A model generated the notes under the pieces. It did no database searches and had not been told where the DNA came from. It was given only the letters and a program-made list of their open reading frames with translations. Source: G965222505 sp965222505 (GTDB lineage Bacteria; Bacteroidota; Rhodothermia; Rhodothermales; DATKEJ01). From it: a stretch of 64,000 nucleotides of DNA. Position 1 is the first letter of the stretch. The number at the start of each line of letters is the position of its first letter. Shown one piece after another: positions 18,231-26,324 of the stretch. The DNA lies in NCBI GenBank assembly GCA_965222505.1, contig OZ244956.1:4278001-4342000 (forward strand). The letters run 5' to 3'. The position numbers and the translations under genes were made by a program.

Positions 18231-20519
18231 ATGACGGCAACGTTGCACGACCCGGAAGTCAACCTGGAACTGGCCCTGGACCACGGGCTCACCGAGGAAG
18301 AATACGGCTGGATTCTGGACACCCTGGGCCGGACCCCTACCTTCGTGGAACTCGGCGTCTACTCCGTCATGTGGAGCGAGCATTGCTCGTACAAAAACTC
18401 CATCGCGGTTCTTAAAACCCTCCCGCGAAGCGGGCCCGCTATGCTGGTTGAGGCCGGGGAAGAAAATGCGGGTCTGGTGGATGTGGGCGACGGCCTGGCC
18501 GTCGCGTTCAAAATCGAGTCACACAACCACCCCTCAGCAGTAGAGCCCTATCAGGGGGCCGCAACCGGCGTGGGGGGCATCCAGCGCGACATCTTTACGA
18601 TGGGTGCCCGCCCCGTGGCTTCTCTCAACTCCCTGCGTTTCGGGTCATTGGACAACCCACGGGTGCGATACCTGCTTGATGGTGTCGTGCGGGGCATTGG
18701 GGACTATGGCAACTCGTTCGGGGTGCCCACGGTAGCCGGGGAGATCTATTTCGACCCGTCCTACGAAGGCAATCCCCTTGTGAATGCCATGAGCGTAGGG
18801 CTCGTCAAGGTGGGTGAAACAGCCTCAGCCATTGCCGAAGGGGCCGGCAATAAAGTATACATCGTCGGGTCCTCGACTGGGCGCGACGGTATCCATGGGG
18901 CCACCTTTGCCTCTGAAGAGATCTCGGAAGCCAGCGAGGCCAAACGTCCAAGCGTACAGGTTGGTGATCCGTTCACAGAGAAGTTATTGCTGGAAGCTAC
19001 CCTGGAAGTCATTCGGAGTGGTGCTGTGGTCGGCATTCAGGATATGGGCGCAGCAGGCATTACCTGCTCTTCCTGTGAGATGAGTGCCAAGGGCAACAGC
19101 GGCATGGTGTTGCACCTGGAACGGGTGCCCGCCCGCGAAACCGGCATGACCCCCTATGAACTGATGCTCTCCGAAAGCCAGGAACGGATGCTCATCGTGT
19201 GCAAACCGGGCCGGGAAGACGACCTCAAAGCCATCTTCGAGAAATGGGATCTGCATGCCGCCCACATCGGCGAGGTAACCGATGGCGGCCGCGTCAAGGT
19301 TTTCTGGCACGGCGAATGCGTGGCCGACGTCCCCGCCGATCACCTCGTTCTGGGTGGTGGTGCTCCGGTCTACCACCGGGAAACCAAACGTCCAGCTTAT
19401 CTGGATGAGGTTCAGGGCTTCGATCTGGATACGTTCCCTGATCTGGAAGCCGTCGATGCCGAAGCCACCCTGCTCAGCCTGTTGGGTTCGCCCAACATCG
19501 CTTCGAAACGATGGGTGTATGAACAGTACGACACGATGGTGCGCACCAACACGGTCCTCGGCCCCGGCCCCAGCGATGCTGCTGTCGTCCGTATCAAGGG
19601 AACCCCGCGTGGATTGGCCGCCAAGACCGATTGCAACGGGCGTTATGTGTATCTGAATCCGCGCCGGGGTGGGCAGATTGCTGTGGCTGAGGCGGCCCGA
19701 AACGTGGTCTGTGCCGGTGGGCAACCCGTCGCCATCACCAACTGCCTGAACTTCGGGAATCCCTACAAACCGGAAGTTTACTGGGTGTTCAAGGAAGCCG
19801 TCGGCGGAATGGGGGATGCCTGCCGCGTGTTTGAAACGCCTGTGACCGGCGGCAACGTGTCGTTTTACAACGAAAGCCCGGAAGGGGCCGTATTCCCCAC
19901 ACCCACCATCGGCATGCTGGGCTTGGTCGATGATGTGGAAGCCCATACCACCTCTTCCTCGTTCCGGCAGGCCGGCGATGTGATTTACTTACTCTCCCCG
20001 GCAGGCTGGATGCACCGGAATGACATGGGTGGGTCCGAATACCTGTCGTACATCCACGGCCAAACCACCGGCGATGCACCGTACATGGACTTGCAGGAGG
20101 AACAATCCGTGCAAAACGCCATGCGCACGCTGATCCTGGCCGGTGTGGTACAAAGCGCACATGATGTTTCGGACGGGGGACTCGCGGTTTGCCTCGCCGA
20201 AAGTGCCCTCTACACCGATAACCTGGGGGGCGTGGTGCACCTGGAACAGCAGGACGGCCTTCGGCTGGATGCCTTGCTGTTTGGCGAAGCCCAATCCCGC
20301 ATCGTGTTCACCGTCAAAGCGGAAAATATGGTGCAACTCCCCGGTATTCTGGCAGGACATACGGGGGTACAGGTTGATGCCATCGGCGAAGTACGCTACA
20401 CAGACCTCCGCGTAGCCGTAGGCGGCACGCCGGTCATTGATGTGCCCGTGGCCGAACTGACCGACCGCTACGAAAACGCCCTCCCCAGCCGTTTGCAGAT
20501 GCCGACCGCCGAGGTGTAA
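18231..20519 (+). CDS. purL: Phosphoribosylformylglycinamidine synthase subunit PurL
   Basis: 762-residue synthetase subunit that makes FGAM from FGAR in purine synthesis, of the small PurL type that needs separate PurQ and PurS (neither is in this window). Motifs: TEEEYGWILDTLGRTPTFVE and WSEHCSYKNS at the N-terminus, SHNHPSAVEPYQGAATGVGG around the ATP site, and GIQDMGAAGITCSSCEMSAK. Two AIRS-type halves of similar length are present. ATG at 18231 is 10-20 bp from a weak purine-rich region. It is preceded by a repeat cluster and appears to be transcribed alone. Confidence 0.96.
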   Translation: MTATLHDPEVNLELALDHGLTEEEYGWILDTLGRTPTFVELGVYSVMWSEHCSYKNSIAVLKTLPRSGPAMLVEAGEENAGLVDVGDGLAVAFKIESHNHPSAVEPYQGAATGVGGIQRDIFTMGARPVASLNSLRFGSLDNPRVRYLLDGVVRGIGDYGNSFGVPTVAGEIYFDPSYEGNPLVNAMSVGLVKVGETASAIAEGAGNKVYIVGSSTGRDGIHGATFASEEISEASEAKRPSVQVGDPFTEKLLLEATLEVIRSGAVVGIQDMGAAGITCSSCEMSAKGNSGMVLHLERVPARETGMTPYELMLSESQERMLIVCKPGREDDLKAIFEKWDLHAAHIGEVTDGGRVKVFWHGECVADVPADHLVLGGGAPVYHRETKRPAYLDEVQGFDLDTFPDLEAVDAEATLLSLLGSPNIASKRWVYEQYDTMVRTNTVLGPGPSDAAVVRIKGTPRGLAAKTDCNGRYVYLNPRRGGQIAVAEAARNVVCAGGQPVAITNCLNFGNPYKPEVYWVFKEAVGGMGDACRVFETPVTGGNVSFYNESPEGAVFPTPTIGMLGLVDDVEAHTTSSSFRQAGDVIYLLSPAGWMHRNDMGGSEYLSYIHGQTTGDAPYMDLQEEQSVQNAMRTLILAGVVQSAHDVSDGGLAVCLAESALYTDNLGGVVHLEQQDGLRLDALLFGEAQSRIVFTVKAENMVQLPGILAGHTGVQVDAIGEVRYTDLRVAVGGTPVIDVPVAELTDRYENALPSRLQMPTAEV

Positions 20520-20705
20520 CACATGCCCGTTTTTAGGCACCTACCTATGCCTGTTGAATAAACTGTATCCAATATTGTAACAGTTTGGCAAGTTTGGACA
20601 CTAACTGATACAAACCGTTGCAACAGGGGCAGAAACCAATGCTGCAGTCCAGCGGTTCTTATTCTGAAAAAGTTATATCACACTCAATTATACCGGAGTA
20701 CCCTT

Positions 20706-21050
20706 ATGTCGGACAACACAAAGTACGTCACCCTCACGGATGGCAATTTTGAAACCGAAGTATTGAACAGCGATCAGCCCGTTCTGGTCGATTTCTGGGC
20801 CACCTGGTGCGGCCCCTGCCGCATGATTGCGCCTGTGATCGAAGAACTGGCCGGTGAGTTTGAAGGCCGGGCCAAGGTGGGCAAAATGGATGTTGATCAC
20901 AACCAGCGTTTTCCGTACCAGTACGGTGTACGATCCATCCCGACGCTGCTCATTTTCAAAGACGGCCAGGTCGTGGACCAGGTGGTCGGTGTGGTACCCA
21001 AAAAGGTCCTTGCCGACAAACTCAACGCCCTAACCCCGGCTGTTGCGTAA
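20706..21050 (+). CDS. trxA: Thioredoxin
   Basis: 114-residue thioredoxin, a cytoplasmic disulfide reductant. Active site WCGPC inside VDFWATWCGPCRMIAPVIEE, cis-Pro in the IPTLLIFKDG segment, canonical length. A GGAG ribosome site lies about 8 bp upstream of the ATG. It is followed by a glutaredoxin-like gene and then thioredoxin reductase, so this is a compact redox locus, although an inverted repeat separates it from the next gene. Confidence 0.97.
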   Translation: MSDNTKYVTLTDGNFETEVLNSDQPVLVDFWATWCGPCRMIAPVIEELAGEFEGRAKVGKMDVDHNQRFPYQYGVRSIPTLLIFKDGQVVDQVVGVVPKKVLADKLNALTPAVA

Positions 21051-21052
21051 AA

Positions 21053-21186
21053 TACGTTCTACGTGCGACGTTCTACGTTACTTAACGATGATGTTATGCT
21101 CAACGATAAACGTAGTGCTGAGCCCTGCGGAATGCACCGCAAACGTCCAGTTTAACCCAACGTAGAACCCAGAACTTAGAACGATC
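21053..21186. repeat. Inverted ACGTAGAAC-unit repeat, copy A3
   Basis: Left arm ATACGTTCTACGTGCGACGT (about 21052-21079) and right arm CAACGTAGAACCCAGAACTT (about 21157-21183) bracket a centre unlike that of A1 and A2. It fills the space between trxA and the glutaredoxin-like gene. Confidence 0.75.
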
Positions 21187-21187
21187 C

Positions 21188-21439
21188 ATGGAAGCAACCC
21201 CTCATACCCCGATTTTAATGTACTCGACTGCGTGGTGCCCGGATTGTCACCGGGCCAAACGCTTCCTAAGTGACCACGGCTTCCTGTATGAAGAAGTCGA
21301 CATTGACCATAATCCCGAGGCGGCTGAGCTGGTCATGGCCAACAATGATGGCCGCCGCAGGGTGCCCACGCTGGTTATCAACGAGCAGTATTACGGCAAT
21401 CCGCCACTGCGCGAGTTGAGCCGGGTGTTGGGCGTTTGA
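21188..21439 (+). CDS. Glutaredoxin/mycoredoxin-like protein
   Basis: 83-residue thioredoxin-fold protein with a dithiol active site CPDC (STAWCPDCHRAKRFL), cis-Pro in RVPTLVINE, and no extra domains. The WCPDC-type site and size match the glutaredoxin-like/NrdH-mycoredoxin group rather than classical CPYC glutaredoxin. Located between trxA and trxB. It could be reduced by thioredoxin reductase or by a low-molecular-weight thiol; the sequence does not decide. Confidence 0.88.
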   Translation: MEATPHTPILMYSTAWCPDCHRAKRFLSDHGFLYEEVDIDHNPEAAELVMANNDGRRRVPTLVINEQYYGNPPLRELSRVLGV

Positions 21440-21558
21440 TCCTTCGGGATTTGCCATTGGTCATTGGTGATTTGAAATAGTAGTTCATGTTCAAGCCCGG
21501 TGGTAATCCTGAGACGGCATCGTGGGATTTCACCGGGCTTGCCTTATCCTATAGAATT

Positions 21559-22578
21559 ATGAATGTCTCTCCTGACCTGTCGGCTTTCGACGGTTTTGAT
21601 TTTTCGAATGCCGAACACCGTACCGTTGTCATTGTCGGGACTGGCCCGGCCGGTTTTACGGCTGCGCTTTACACGGCCCGTGCCAACCTGGAACCGTTGG
21701 TCTACCGGGGGCCAGAGCCGGGCGGGCAGTTGATGACGACCACCGATGTCGAAAATTACCCCGGTTTTCCTGACGGCATCATGGGGCCGGACATGATGGT
21801 GAAATTCGAAGAACAAGCCGTCCGCTTTGGCACCGACCTGCGCTACGGCACCGTCAACGCCGTTGACTTTTCGCAACGCCCTTTCAGGCTTCTGATTGAT
21901 GGCGAAACCCCCATCACAGCCGACAGCGTCATCATCTCGACGGGTGCTTTGGCCAAATACCTGGGCCTCGAAAACGAAAAGCGACTTCTGGGGCGGGGCG
22001 TCTCGGCGTGTGCTACCTGCGATGGGGCCTTCTTCCGCAATCAAGAAGTGGCCATTGTGGGGGGGGGAGACACGGCCATGGAAGAAGCCCTCTTCCTAAC
22101 GCGGTTCGCCTCCAAAGTCCATCTGATCCACCGGCGTGATAGCTTCCGGGCCTCCAAGATCATGCAAAAGCGCGTACTCGCCCATGAAAAAATCAACGTC
22201 ATCTGGGATACGGTCATCGAAGATGTACTCGGCGAGAAAGAGGTGGAAGGGTTAAGGATCAAAAATGTCAAAAGCAACGAAACGGAAACCTTGCCGGTGC
22301 AAGGTTTTTTCGTAGCCATCGGCCACAAGCCCAACACGGATATCTTTCAGGGTTGGCTGGACATGAACGATCTCGGCTACATCGAAACCCAACCGGACTC
22401 AACCTATACCAACGTCGAAGGCGTTTTTGCCTGTGGCGACGCGCAGGATCATGTTTATCGTCAGGCGGTCACGGCTGCCGGTACCGGTTGCATGGCTGCC
22501 ATCGACACCGAACGATGGCTTGCCGAACAAGGCGCTACGGAAGGGGTCAATACCGAGACAGAATACCATGCTTCCTAA
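21559..22578 (+). CDS. trxB: Thioredoxin reductase
   Basis: 339-residue FAD/NADPH flavoenzyme that reduces thioredoxin. FAD site VVIVGTGPAGFTAALYTARA, redox-active CATC in SACATCDGAFFRNQ, NADPH site VAIVGGGDTAMEEALFL, and the C-terminal FAD motif GVFACGDAQDHVYRQAVTAA. I choose the ATG at 21559 because the 24 residues encoded upstream (frame open to 21487) are not conserved-looking and the distance to the FAD motif then fits the family. Closes the trxA-grx-trxB locus. Confidence 0.96.
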   Translation: MNVSPDLSAFDGFDFSNAEHRTVVIVGTGPAGFTAALYTARANLEPLVYRGPEPGGQLMTTTDVENYPGFPDGIMGPDMMVKFEEQAVRFGTDLRYGTVNAVDFSQRPFRLLIDGETPITADSVIISTGALAKYLGLENEKRLLGRGVSACATCDGAFFRNQEVAIVGGGDTAMEEALFLTRFASKVHLIHRRDSFRASKIMQKRVLAHEKINVIWDTVIEDVLGEKEVEGLRIKNVKSNETETLPVQGFFVAIGHKPNTDIFQGWLDMNDLGYIETQPDSTYTNVEGVFACGDAQDHVYRQAVTAAGTGCMAAIDTERWLAEQGATEGVNTETEYHAS

Positions 22579-22640
22579 CGGACAGGAAATCCAGTTTTGC
22601 GTCAATCTCCAGATGACGGGTAGATTCGGAGGTAGTTTTT

Positions 22641-22784
22641 ATTGCCGCCAAGGCGTATGAGCGTAGCATAGCCAAGGGCCGATTCTCGGCCCACTATGGC
22701 GAGATCATGCAACGCCGGCGGCAGCAAAACAGCCCCGAAGAACTCGTCAAGATGGGGTTGACACAACACGAGGTTCAAGATTAG
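22641..22784 (+). CDS. Possible 47-residue protein with ATT start
   Basis: A short open frame follows a strong GGAGGT at 22628-22633. The only plausible initiator is ATT at 22641, giving a basic peptide IAAKAYERSIAKGRF.. ending GLTQHEVQD. Its stop overlaps the convergent zinc-finger gene by 4 bp. I recognise no family. The Shine-Dalgarno match and ribosome spacing support it; the non-standard start and size argue against. Confidence 0.3.
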   Translation: MAAKAYERSIAKGRFSAHYGEIMQRRRQQNSPEELVKMGLTQHEVQD

Positions 22785-23050
22785 TGATAAAACCGTTCCC
22801 GCTCGCCAGTCGTGTCCGGCGGATAAACGCCGGTGCCTTCGCAGCGGCTACAGGTCACCCAGTCTGTGGCTTTGCCAAGCGCAGGGTTTCGGTTATATTC
22901 TGGAGCATGATCGTGGCGCGAGGCCGATTGTTTTTCCGCTAACCTGGGGGGATAGGCTTCGGCGCCGGGGACTTTGCCTTTTCCGCCGCAAACACGGCAT
23001 GGCTTAGGCCGTAGACCTGAGGTATTGGAAACAAGATCTTGTTTGCTCAT
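22781..23050 (-). CDS. Small DnaJ-type zinc-finger protein
   Basis: 89-residue protein with two CxxCxGxG-type half sites, CRVCGGKGKVPG and CSRCEGTGVYPP, as in the zinc-binding region of DnaJ, but no J domain. The ATG at 23050 is preceded by GAGG. The two half sites probably bind one Zn2+ and suggest a disulfide/chaperone-related or nucleic-acid role, which is inference. It lies convergent to the trxB end of the redox locus. Confidence 0.65.
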   Translation of the reverse strand: MSKQDLVSNTSGLRPKPCRVCGGKGKVPGAEAYPPRLAEKQSASRHDHAPEYNRNPALGKATDWVTCSRCEGTGVYPPDTTGERERFYH

Positions 23051-23105
23051 AGAGATCCTCACAGGTTTGGTAAAGGAGTAAAGCACTGGACCCTTATGCT
23101 AAGCT

Positions 23106-23192
23106 AACCCCTTATGGGAAGGGTTCATTGGCAGGAATTACCGGAACGGAATGTAGGGAAACCCGGACAACTGGATACAGGGTTTCCCCTAC
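23106..23192. repeat. Two intergenic hairpins
   Basis: AACCCcttatgggaaGGGTT (23106-23125) and the longer GTAGGGAAACCC..GGGTTTCCCCTAC (23153-23192). The rest of 23051-23388, between a minus-strand and a plus-strand gene, shows nothing I recognise apart from presumed promoters. Confidence 0.5.
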
Positions 23193-23388
23193 ACTTCGGT
23201 ACGGACCACGGGCCGGTGGTAGACAGGCACCCCACGTACGCCTTGCACAATGTTATCAAAGAACGCTTATTATAAGCCCTGTTACGCCGTCTTGGCCCAT
23301 TCGACCTTTTCGAAATGTACAACATCAACGACAAGCGGCGTAACATCAGTTAGAAAGTACCATCCATCCCCAATCCTCAAAGTTCAAA

Positions 23389-23841
23389 ATGAAGACCTTT
23401 TTTCGCTACTTGTTGATTACGCTTTTGGTCTTGTTCATTGCCATCCAGTTTGTACCGGTTAATCGCACCAATCCACCCGTCACACAGGAGGTGAAATGGG
23501 ACCGTCCAGAGACCCGTGCCCTGGCTGAACGCGCCTGCTTCGATTGCCACAGCAACCAGACCAAATGGCCCTGGTATGCGTACATTGCCCCCATCTCCTG
23601 GCGCGTCGCTGAGCATGTGGATCATGGCCGAGAGCACCTGAATTTCTCCCAGTGGGACCAGCCCAACGAAGACCTCGACGAAATCAAGGAAGTCCTGGAT
23701 GAGGGTGAAATGCCCCTTTGGGACTATCTCATCATGCACGAGGAAGCCAAACTTACCGAAGCCGAAGCCGCCACCCTCCTCAAGGGTCTGCAAGCCACCT
23801 ACACCGCAGATCCGCCCATCAAGCGGGAGCGCCGACGGTAG
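23389..23841 (+). CDS. Haem-binding domain (Haem_bd) protein
   Basis: 150-residue membrane-anchored protein. A signal/anchor helix (about 5-22, YLLITLLVLFIAIQFVPV) is followed by the motif ACFDCHSNQTKWPWYAYIAP, whose CxxCH would attach haem c, and by WRVAEHVDHGREHLNFSQW. This order is that of the Haem_bd family common in Bacteroidota. It faces the periplasm and may take part in electron transfer; partner genes are not adjacent. A 500-bp non-coding stretch with a possible MITE follows. Confidence 0.88.
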   Translation: MKTFFRYLLITLLVLFIAIQFVPVNRTNPPVTQEVKWDRPETRALAERACFDCHSNQTKWPWYAYIAPISWRVAEHVDHGREHLNFSQWDQPNEDLDEIKEVLDEGEMPLWDYLIMHEEAKLTEAEAATLLKGLQATYTADPPIKRERRR

Positions 23842-23889
23842 GGTTTGTGATTAACCAATCAAGCATCCAACCAACACAGCAATTCAGTG

Positions 23890-24074
23890 GCCTAGTAGTC
23901 CAATGTCTCAAGGCGCGCATTCCCGATCAGCCGGCGTTGAAGGCGCAAGTTGCTGCTGGGGCACATGCCCGCAATGCATCGGGATCAACGTGCATTGGCG
24001 CTTTAGGACCGAGGATGCACGTATTAAATTACACCGCTTGTACCCGACAATAAATGATTGCTAGACCACTAGGC
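23890..24074. mobile_element. Possible 185-bp MITE-like element
   Basis: Terminal inverted repeats GCCTAGTAGTCCA (23890) and TAGACCACTAGGC (24074), 11 of 13 matching. The interior has no open frame and looks unlike flanking DNA. No target duplication is obvious. The remainder of 23842-24379 contains no gene that I can support. Confidence 0.4.
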
Positions 24075-24294
24075 ATCTGTTCATCAAAAGCAACCACGAA
24101 AACCCAGATACACTCGATAGACGCCGTTGCCTGACTGCGCAAAGGTCGCACAACCCGCGCAAAATTTTACCAGTCCGACTGACACCCCTCGTTCTACTCC
24201 TGCTTATTCCAGTCCATACTTTATAGGTCATAAATCAATAAGATAATATACTTAATAAGTGTCATCATTCAATTTTTTTCACTCCATTGGATAC

Positions 24295-24311
24295 TTGGAA
24301 CGGCCTTTGAA
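24295..24311 (+). promoter_or_regulatory. Weak sigma-54-like promoter candidate
   Basis: TTGGAACGGCCTTTGAA keeps the GG and TTG core of a -24/-12 promoter with correct spacing but deviates at the -12 C. It lies about 70 bp before the T9SS cargo gene start. Listed because stronger candidates occur at 35313, 39694 and 43019. Confidence 0.25.
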
Positions 24312-24379
24312 ATAGGGATTATCGACATCACGACAAAGTGATGTGCATTCCCACAAACGAATCATTATGGAGATTCGCC

Positions 24380-25249
24380 ATGAACCGCTTCCCTACCTAT
24401 ACAATGGCTGTTTTGATTGTTTTGATGTGTACGCCGGTCTTCGCTCAGATCTTACCGGCATCGGATATTCAGGGCCGACTGATCCAGCGAGAACCCACTG
24501 AAAAGGGTGCTTTTGAGGTGGTCCTGCAAGTCCGCGCCCTGAACGAGGGCTTTAACCTCGGGTATACGTTCCTGCAACTCGAATTCGAAACCGACAAAGT
24601 CGCATTTTCGGAGTTCCCGAGTGCAGGAAAAGACTATCAATTCATGGCTTTCGACACCTCGTTCAACCCGCATTACGATGCCAGGGTCTACCGGGCGGAT
24701 AAACGGACCATCACCATCGGCGTCAAGCTGAAGACCCTCGGCAAGGGAGATGCCGTCCCCATGTACGCCTACAAGGATGTGGTGATGCTTCGGTTTAAGC
24801 CCTTGTCCGTAAAGGCACGCTATATGGAATGGTATAAATGGTCCCAATGCCATGTGCGGGACGACATGGGCGAGGCATTACGCAAAGACTGCGATAAATT
24901 CGCGCCACGCGTCACGATCGGTCGCAAGTCCGCACCCGGCGCGGATGCCCCGCAGGTACAGGATGTGGAACGGCCCGATACCAAAACGGTCCGGCTCGGT
25001 GAAGCCTACCCGAATCCGTTCAATCCGCAGACCCGGTTCTCGCTGCAGCTTGAGAACGACCAGCCTGTGCACCTTGCCGTCTATGACATGAACGGCCGCC
25101 TGGTTCAGACCCTGCATGACGGCGTCCTCTCCGGCCGGTCCACGCATCATTTTACCATCGACGGCAGCCGGTTAACGACAGGGACCTACCTGTATCGGGT
25201 GATGGGCCGCACCTTCATCGAATCGCGTCGGGTTACACTCCTGAAATAG
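24380..25249 (+). CDS. Secreted protein with T9SS type A sorting domain
   Basis: 289 residues. The ATG at 24380 opens a signal peptide (MNRFPTYTMAVLIVLMCTPV, cleavage after FAQ). The central part (about 30-190) is a beta-rich domain of unknown family. The last 80 residues are a T9SS type A sorting domain: AYPNPFNPQTRFSLQL, VYDMNGRLVQTL, GTYLYRVMG and the final VTLLK. The protein should be exported by Sec, then across the outer membrane by T9SS. A further secreted T9SS gene follows 130 bp downstream. Confidence 0.85.
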   Translation: MNRFPTYTMAVLIVLMCTPVFAQILPASDIQGRLIQREPTEKGAFEVVLQVRALNEGFNLGYTFLQLEFETDKVAFSEFPSAGKDYQFMAFDTSFNPHYDARVYRADKRTITIGVKLKTLGKGDAVPMYAYKDVVMLRFKPLSVKARYMEWYKWSQCHVRDDMGEALRKDCDKFAPRVTIGRKSAPGADAPQVQDVERPDTKTVRLGEAYPNPFNPQTRFSLQLENDQPVHLAVYDMNGRLVQTLHDGVLSGRSTHHFTIDGSRLTTGTYLYRVMGRTFIESRRVTLLK

Positions 25250-25268
25250 GCCATCAGGTCAAAGAAAA

Positions 25269-25300
25269 GGCGTGCACCCTTGAAACGTCGCATGCACGCC
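25269..25300. terminator. Hairpin between two T9SS cargo genes
   Basis: GGCGTGCA and TGCACGCC (25269-25276, 25293-25300) form an 8-bp stem 20 bp after the stop of the upstream gene. There is no strong T-run, so terminator function is uncertain. Confidence 0.4.
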
Positions 25301-25377
25301 CACGGCCGGTTTGAGCGTTATGCGTTCGACCGGCTGTTTCGCCGTTCAGTATTGCACATTTCTTTCCTGATCTCACT

Positions 25378-26319
25378 ATGTACGTCCGCATATTTCACTT
25401 GCTTTATGCCTTGATACTGATTACCGGCACGGCCTCATGGGATACGGCCTGGGCCCTTCAACAGCTCTACATTTCCAAACAGGCGAATTATGAAACCCAG
25501 GACCGCACCTTCTCCCGCACCGACACGTTGTATGTAAAAGCCGTTGCGCCTAACATTGATGATGAGCGCATATCGCACAGCACTTACACGCTGGAACCGG
25601 TAACCGGCAACGCCGCATCTTTCACCGGATCCTTCACCAACCATCACGACCATTCGTATTCGATGTCGTTGCCGCTGCATCCGGCAGATTCAACCATATC
25701 TGAATGGCGGCTCCGCGTTCGTATCGAGGACGAAGGCCCCGGCAAACTTGATGCCCGTTTCAACCTGACCCTTTTTGATGAAGACCAGGATCACAACGAC
25801 GATGACGGACGTGACGAAGAGGAAGACAAGAACCGGGAGGACGACGAAGAGAAGAAGGAAGAAAAAAGCGATGGCGAGGGGGATCAGGAGGACGAGGACC
25901 GAGAGGAAGAGCAGGAAACCACCGTCTCTGCTGAAAATCGAACGCCCGGCCTCCGTATTCGCGAGAGACATACCCAACTGCTTCAGCGCACACCCGGCCT
26001 CTCCGTTCCGGGGGACAGACCGGTCTCATCGGCTTCTTCGATGCTGCTCCACCCGAATTATCCCAATCCCTTTACCTCCTCCACAACCCTGCATTTTGAA
26101 GTCCTGGGCAGCCAACCCCTTCCTGTGCAATTACACATCTTCGATGCCCTGGGCCGAAGGGTACAGACGGTTCTTTCGGGTACGTATTCGCCCGGTGTGT
26201 ACCGGATTGCATGGTCGGGCAGAATGCCGTCGGGGGGACAATTACCACGTGGGATGTACGTCTACCGGCTGGTGTCCGATACACAGTCCCTGACCCGGAG
26301 CTTGTCACTCAACCGGTAA
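25378..26319 (+). CDS. Secreted acidic protein with T9SS type A sorting domain
   Basis: 313 residues: signal peptide (about 1-26), a beta-rich N-terminal domain (about 27-135), then a very acidic low-complexity stretch (about 136-183) made almost only of Asp, Glu, Lys and Arg (for example EDQDHNDDDGRDEEEDKNRE), then a T9SS type A sorting domain (HPNYPNPFTSSTTLHFEV, GVYRIAWSG, LPRGMYVYRLVSD). The acidic region could bind cations or act as a flexible spacer at the surface. It converges on the barrel gene of the glycan operon, 5 bp away. Confidence 0.82.
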   Translation: MYVRIFHLLYALILITGTASWDTAWALQQLYISKQANYETQDRTFSRTDTLYVKAVAPNIDDERISHSTYTLEPVTGNAASFTGSFTNHHDHSYSMSLPLHPADSTISEWRLRVRIEDEGPGKLDARFNLTLFDEDQDHNDDDGRDEEEDKNREDDEEKKEEKSDGEGDQEDEDREEEQETTVSAENRTPGLRIRERHTQLLQRTPGLSVPGDRPVSSASSMLLHPNYPNPFTSSTTLHFEVLGSQPLPVQLHIFDALGRRVQTVLSGTYSPGVYRIAWSGRMPSGGQLPRGMYVYRLVSDTQSLTRSLSLNR

Positions 26320-26324
26320 CTTCG

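Noticed and set aside
17691..18383. Long minus-strand open frame through the 99-bp repeats (about 230 residues)
   Set aside because: It exists only because the 99-bp unit is a multiple of three; the peptide is a translated palindromic repeat and overlaps the purL start.
18984..19946. 320-residue minus-strand open frame opposite purL
   Set aside because: Antisense shadow of purL.
23842..24379. Small RNA or gene in the 540-bp gap before the T9SS cargo gene
   Set aside because: No open frame with a plausible start, no recognisable RNA motif; only the MITE-like ends are supportable.
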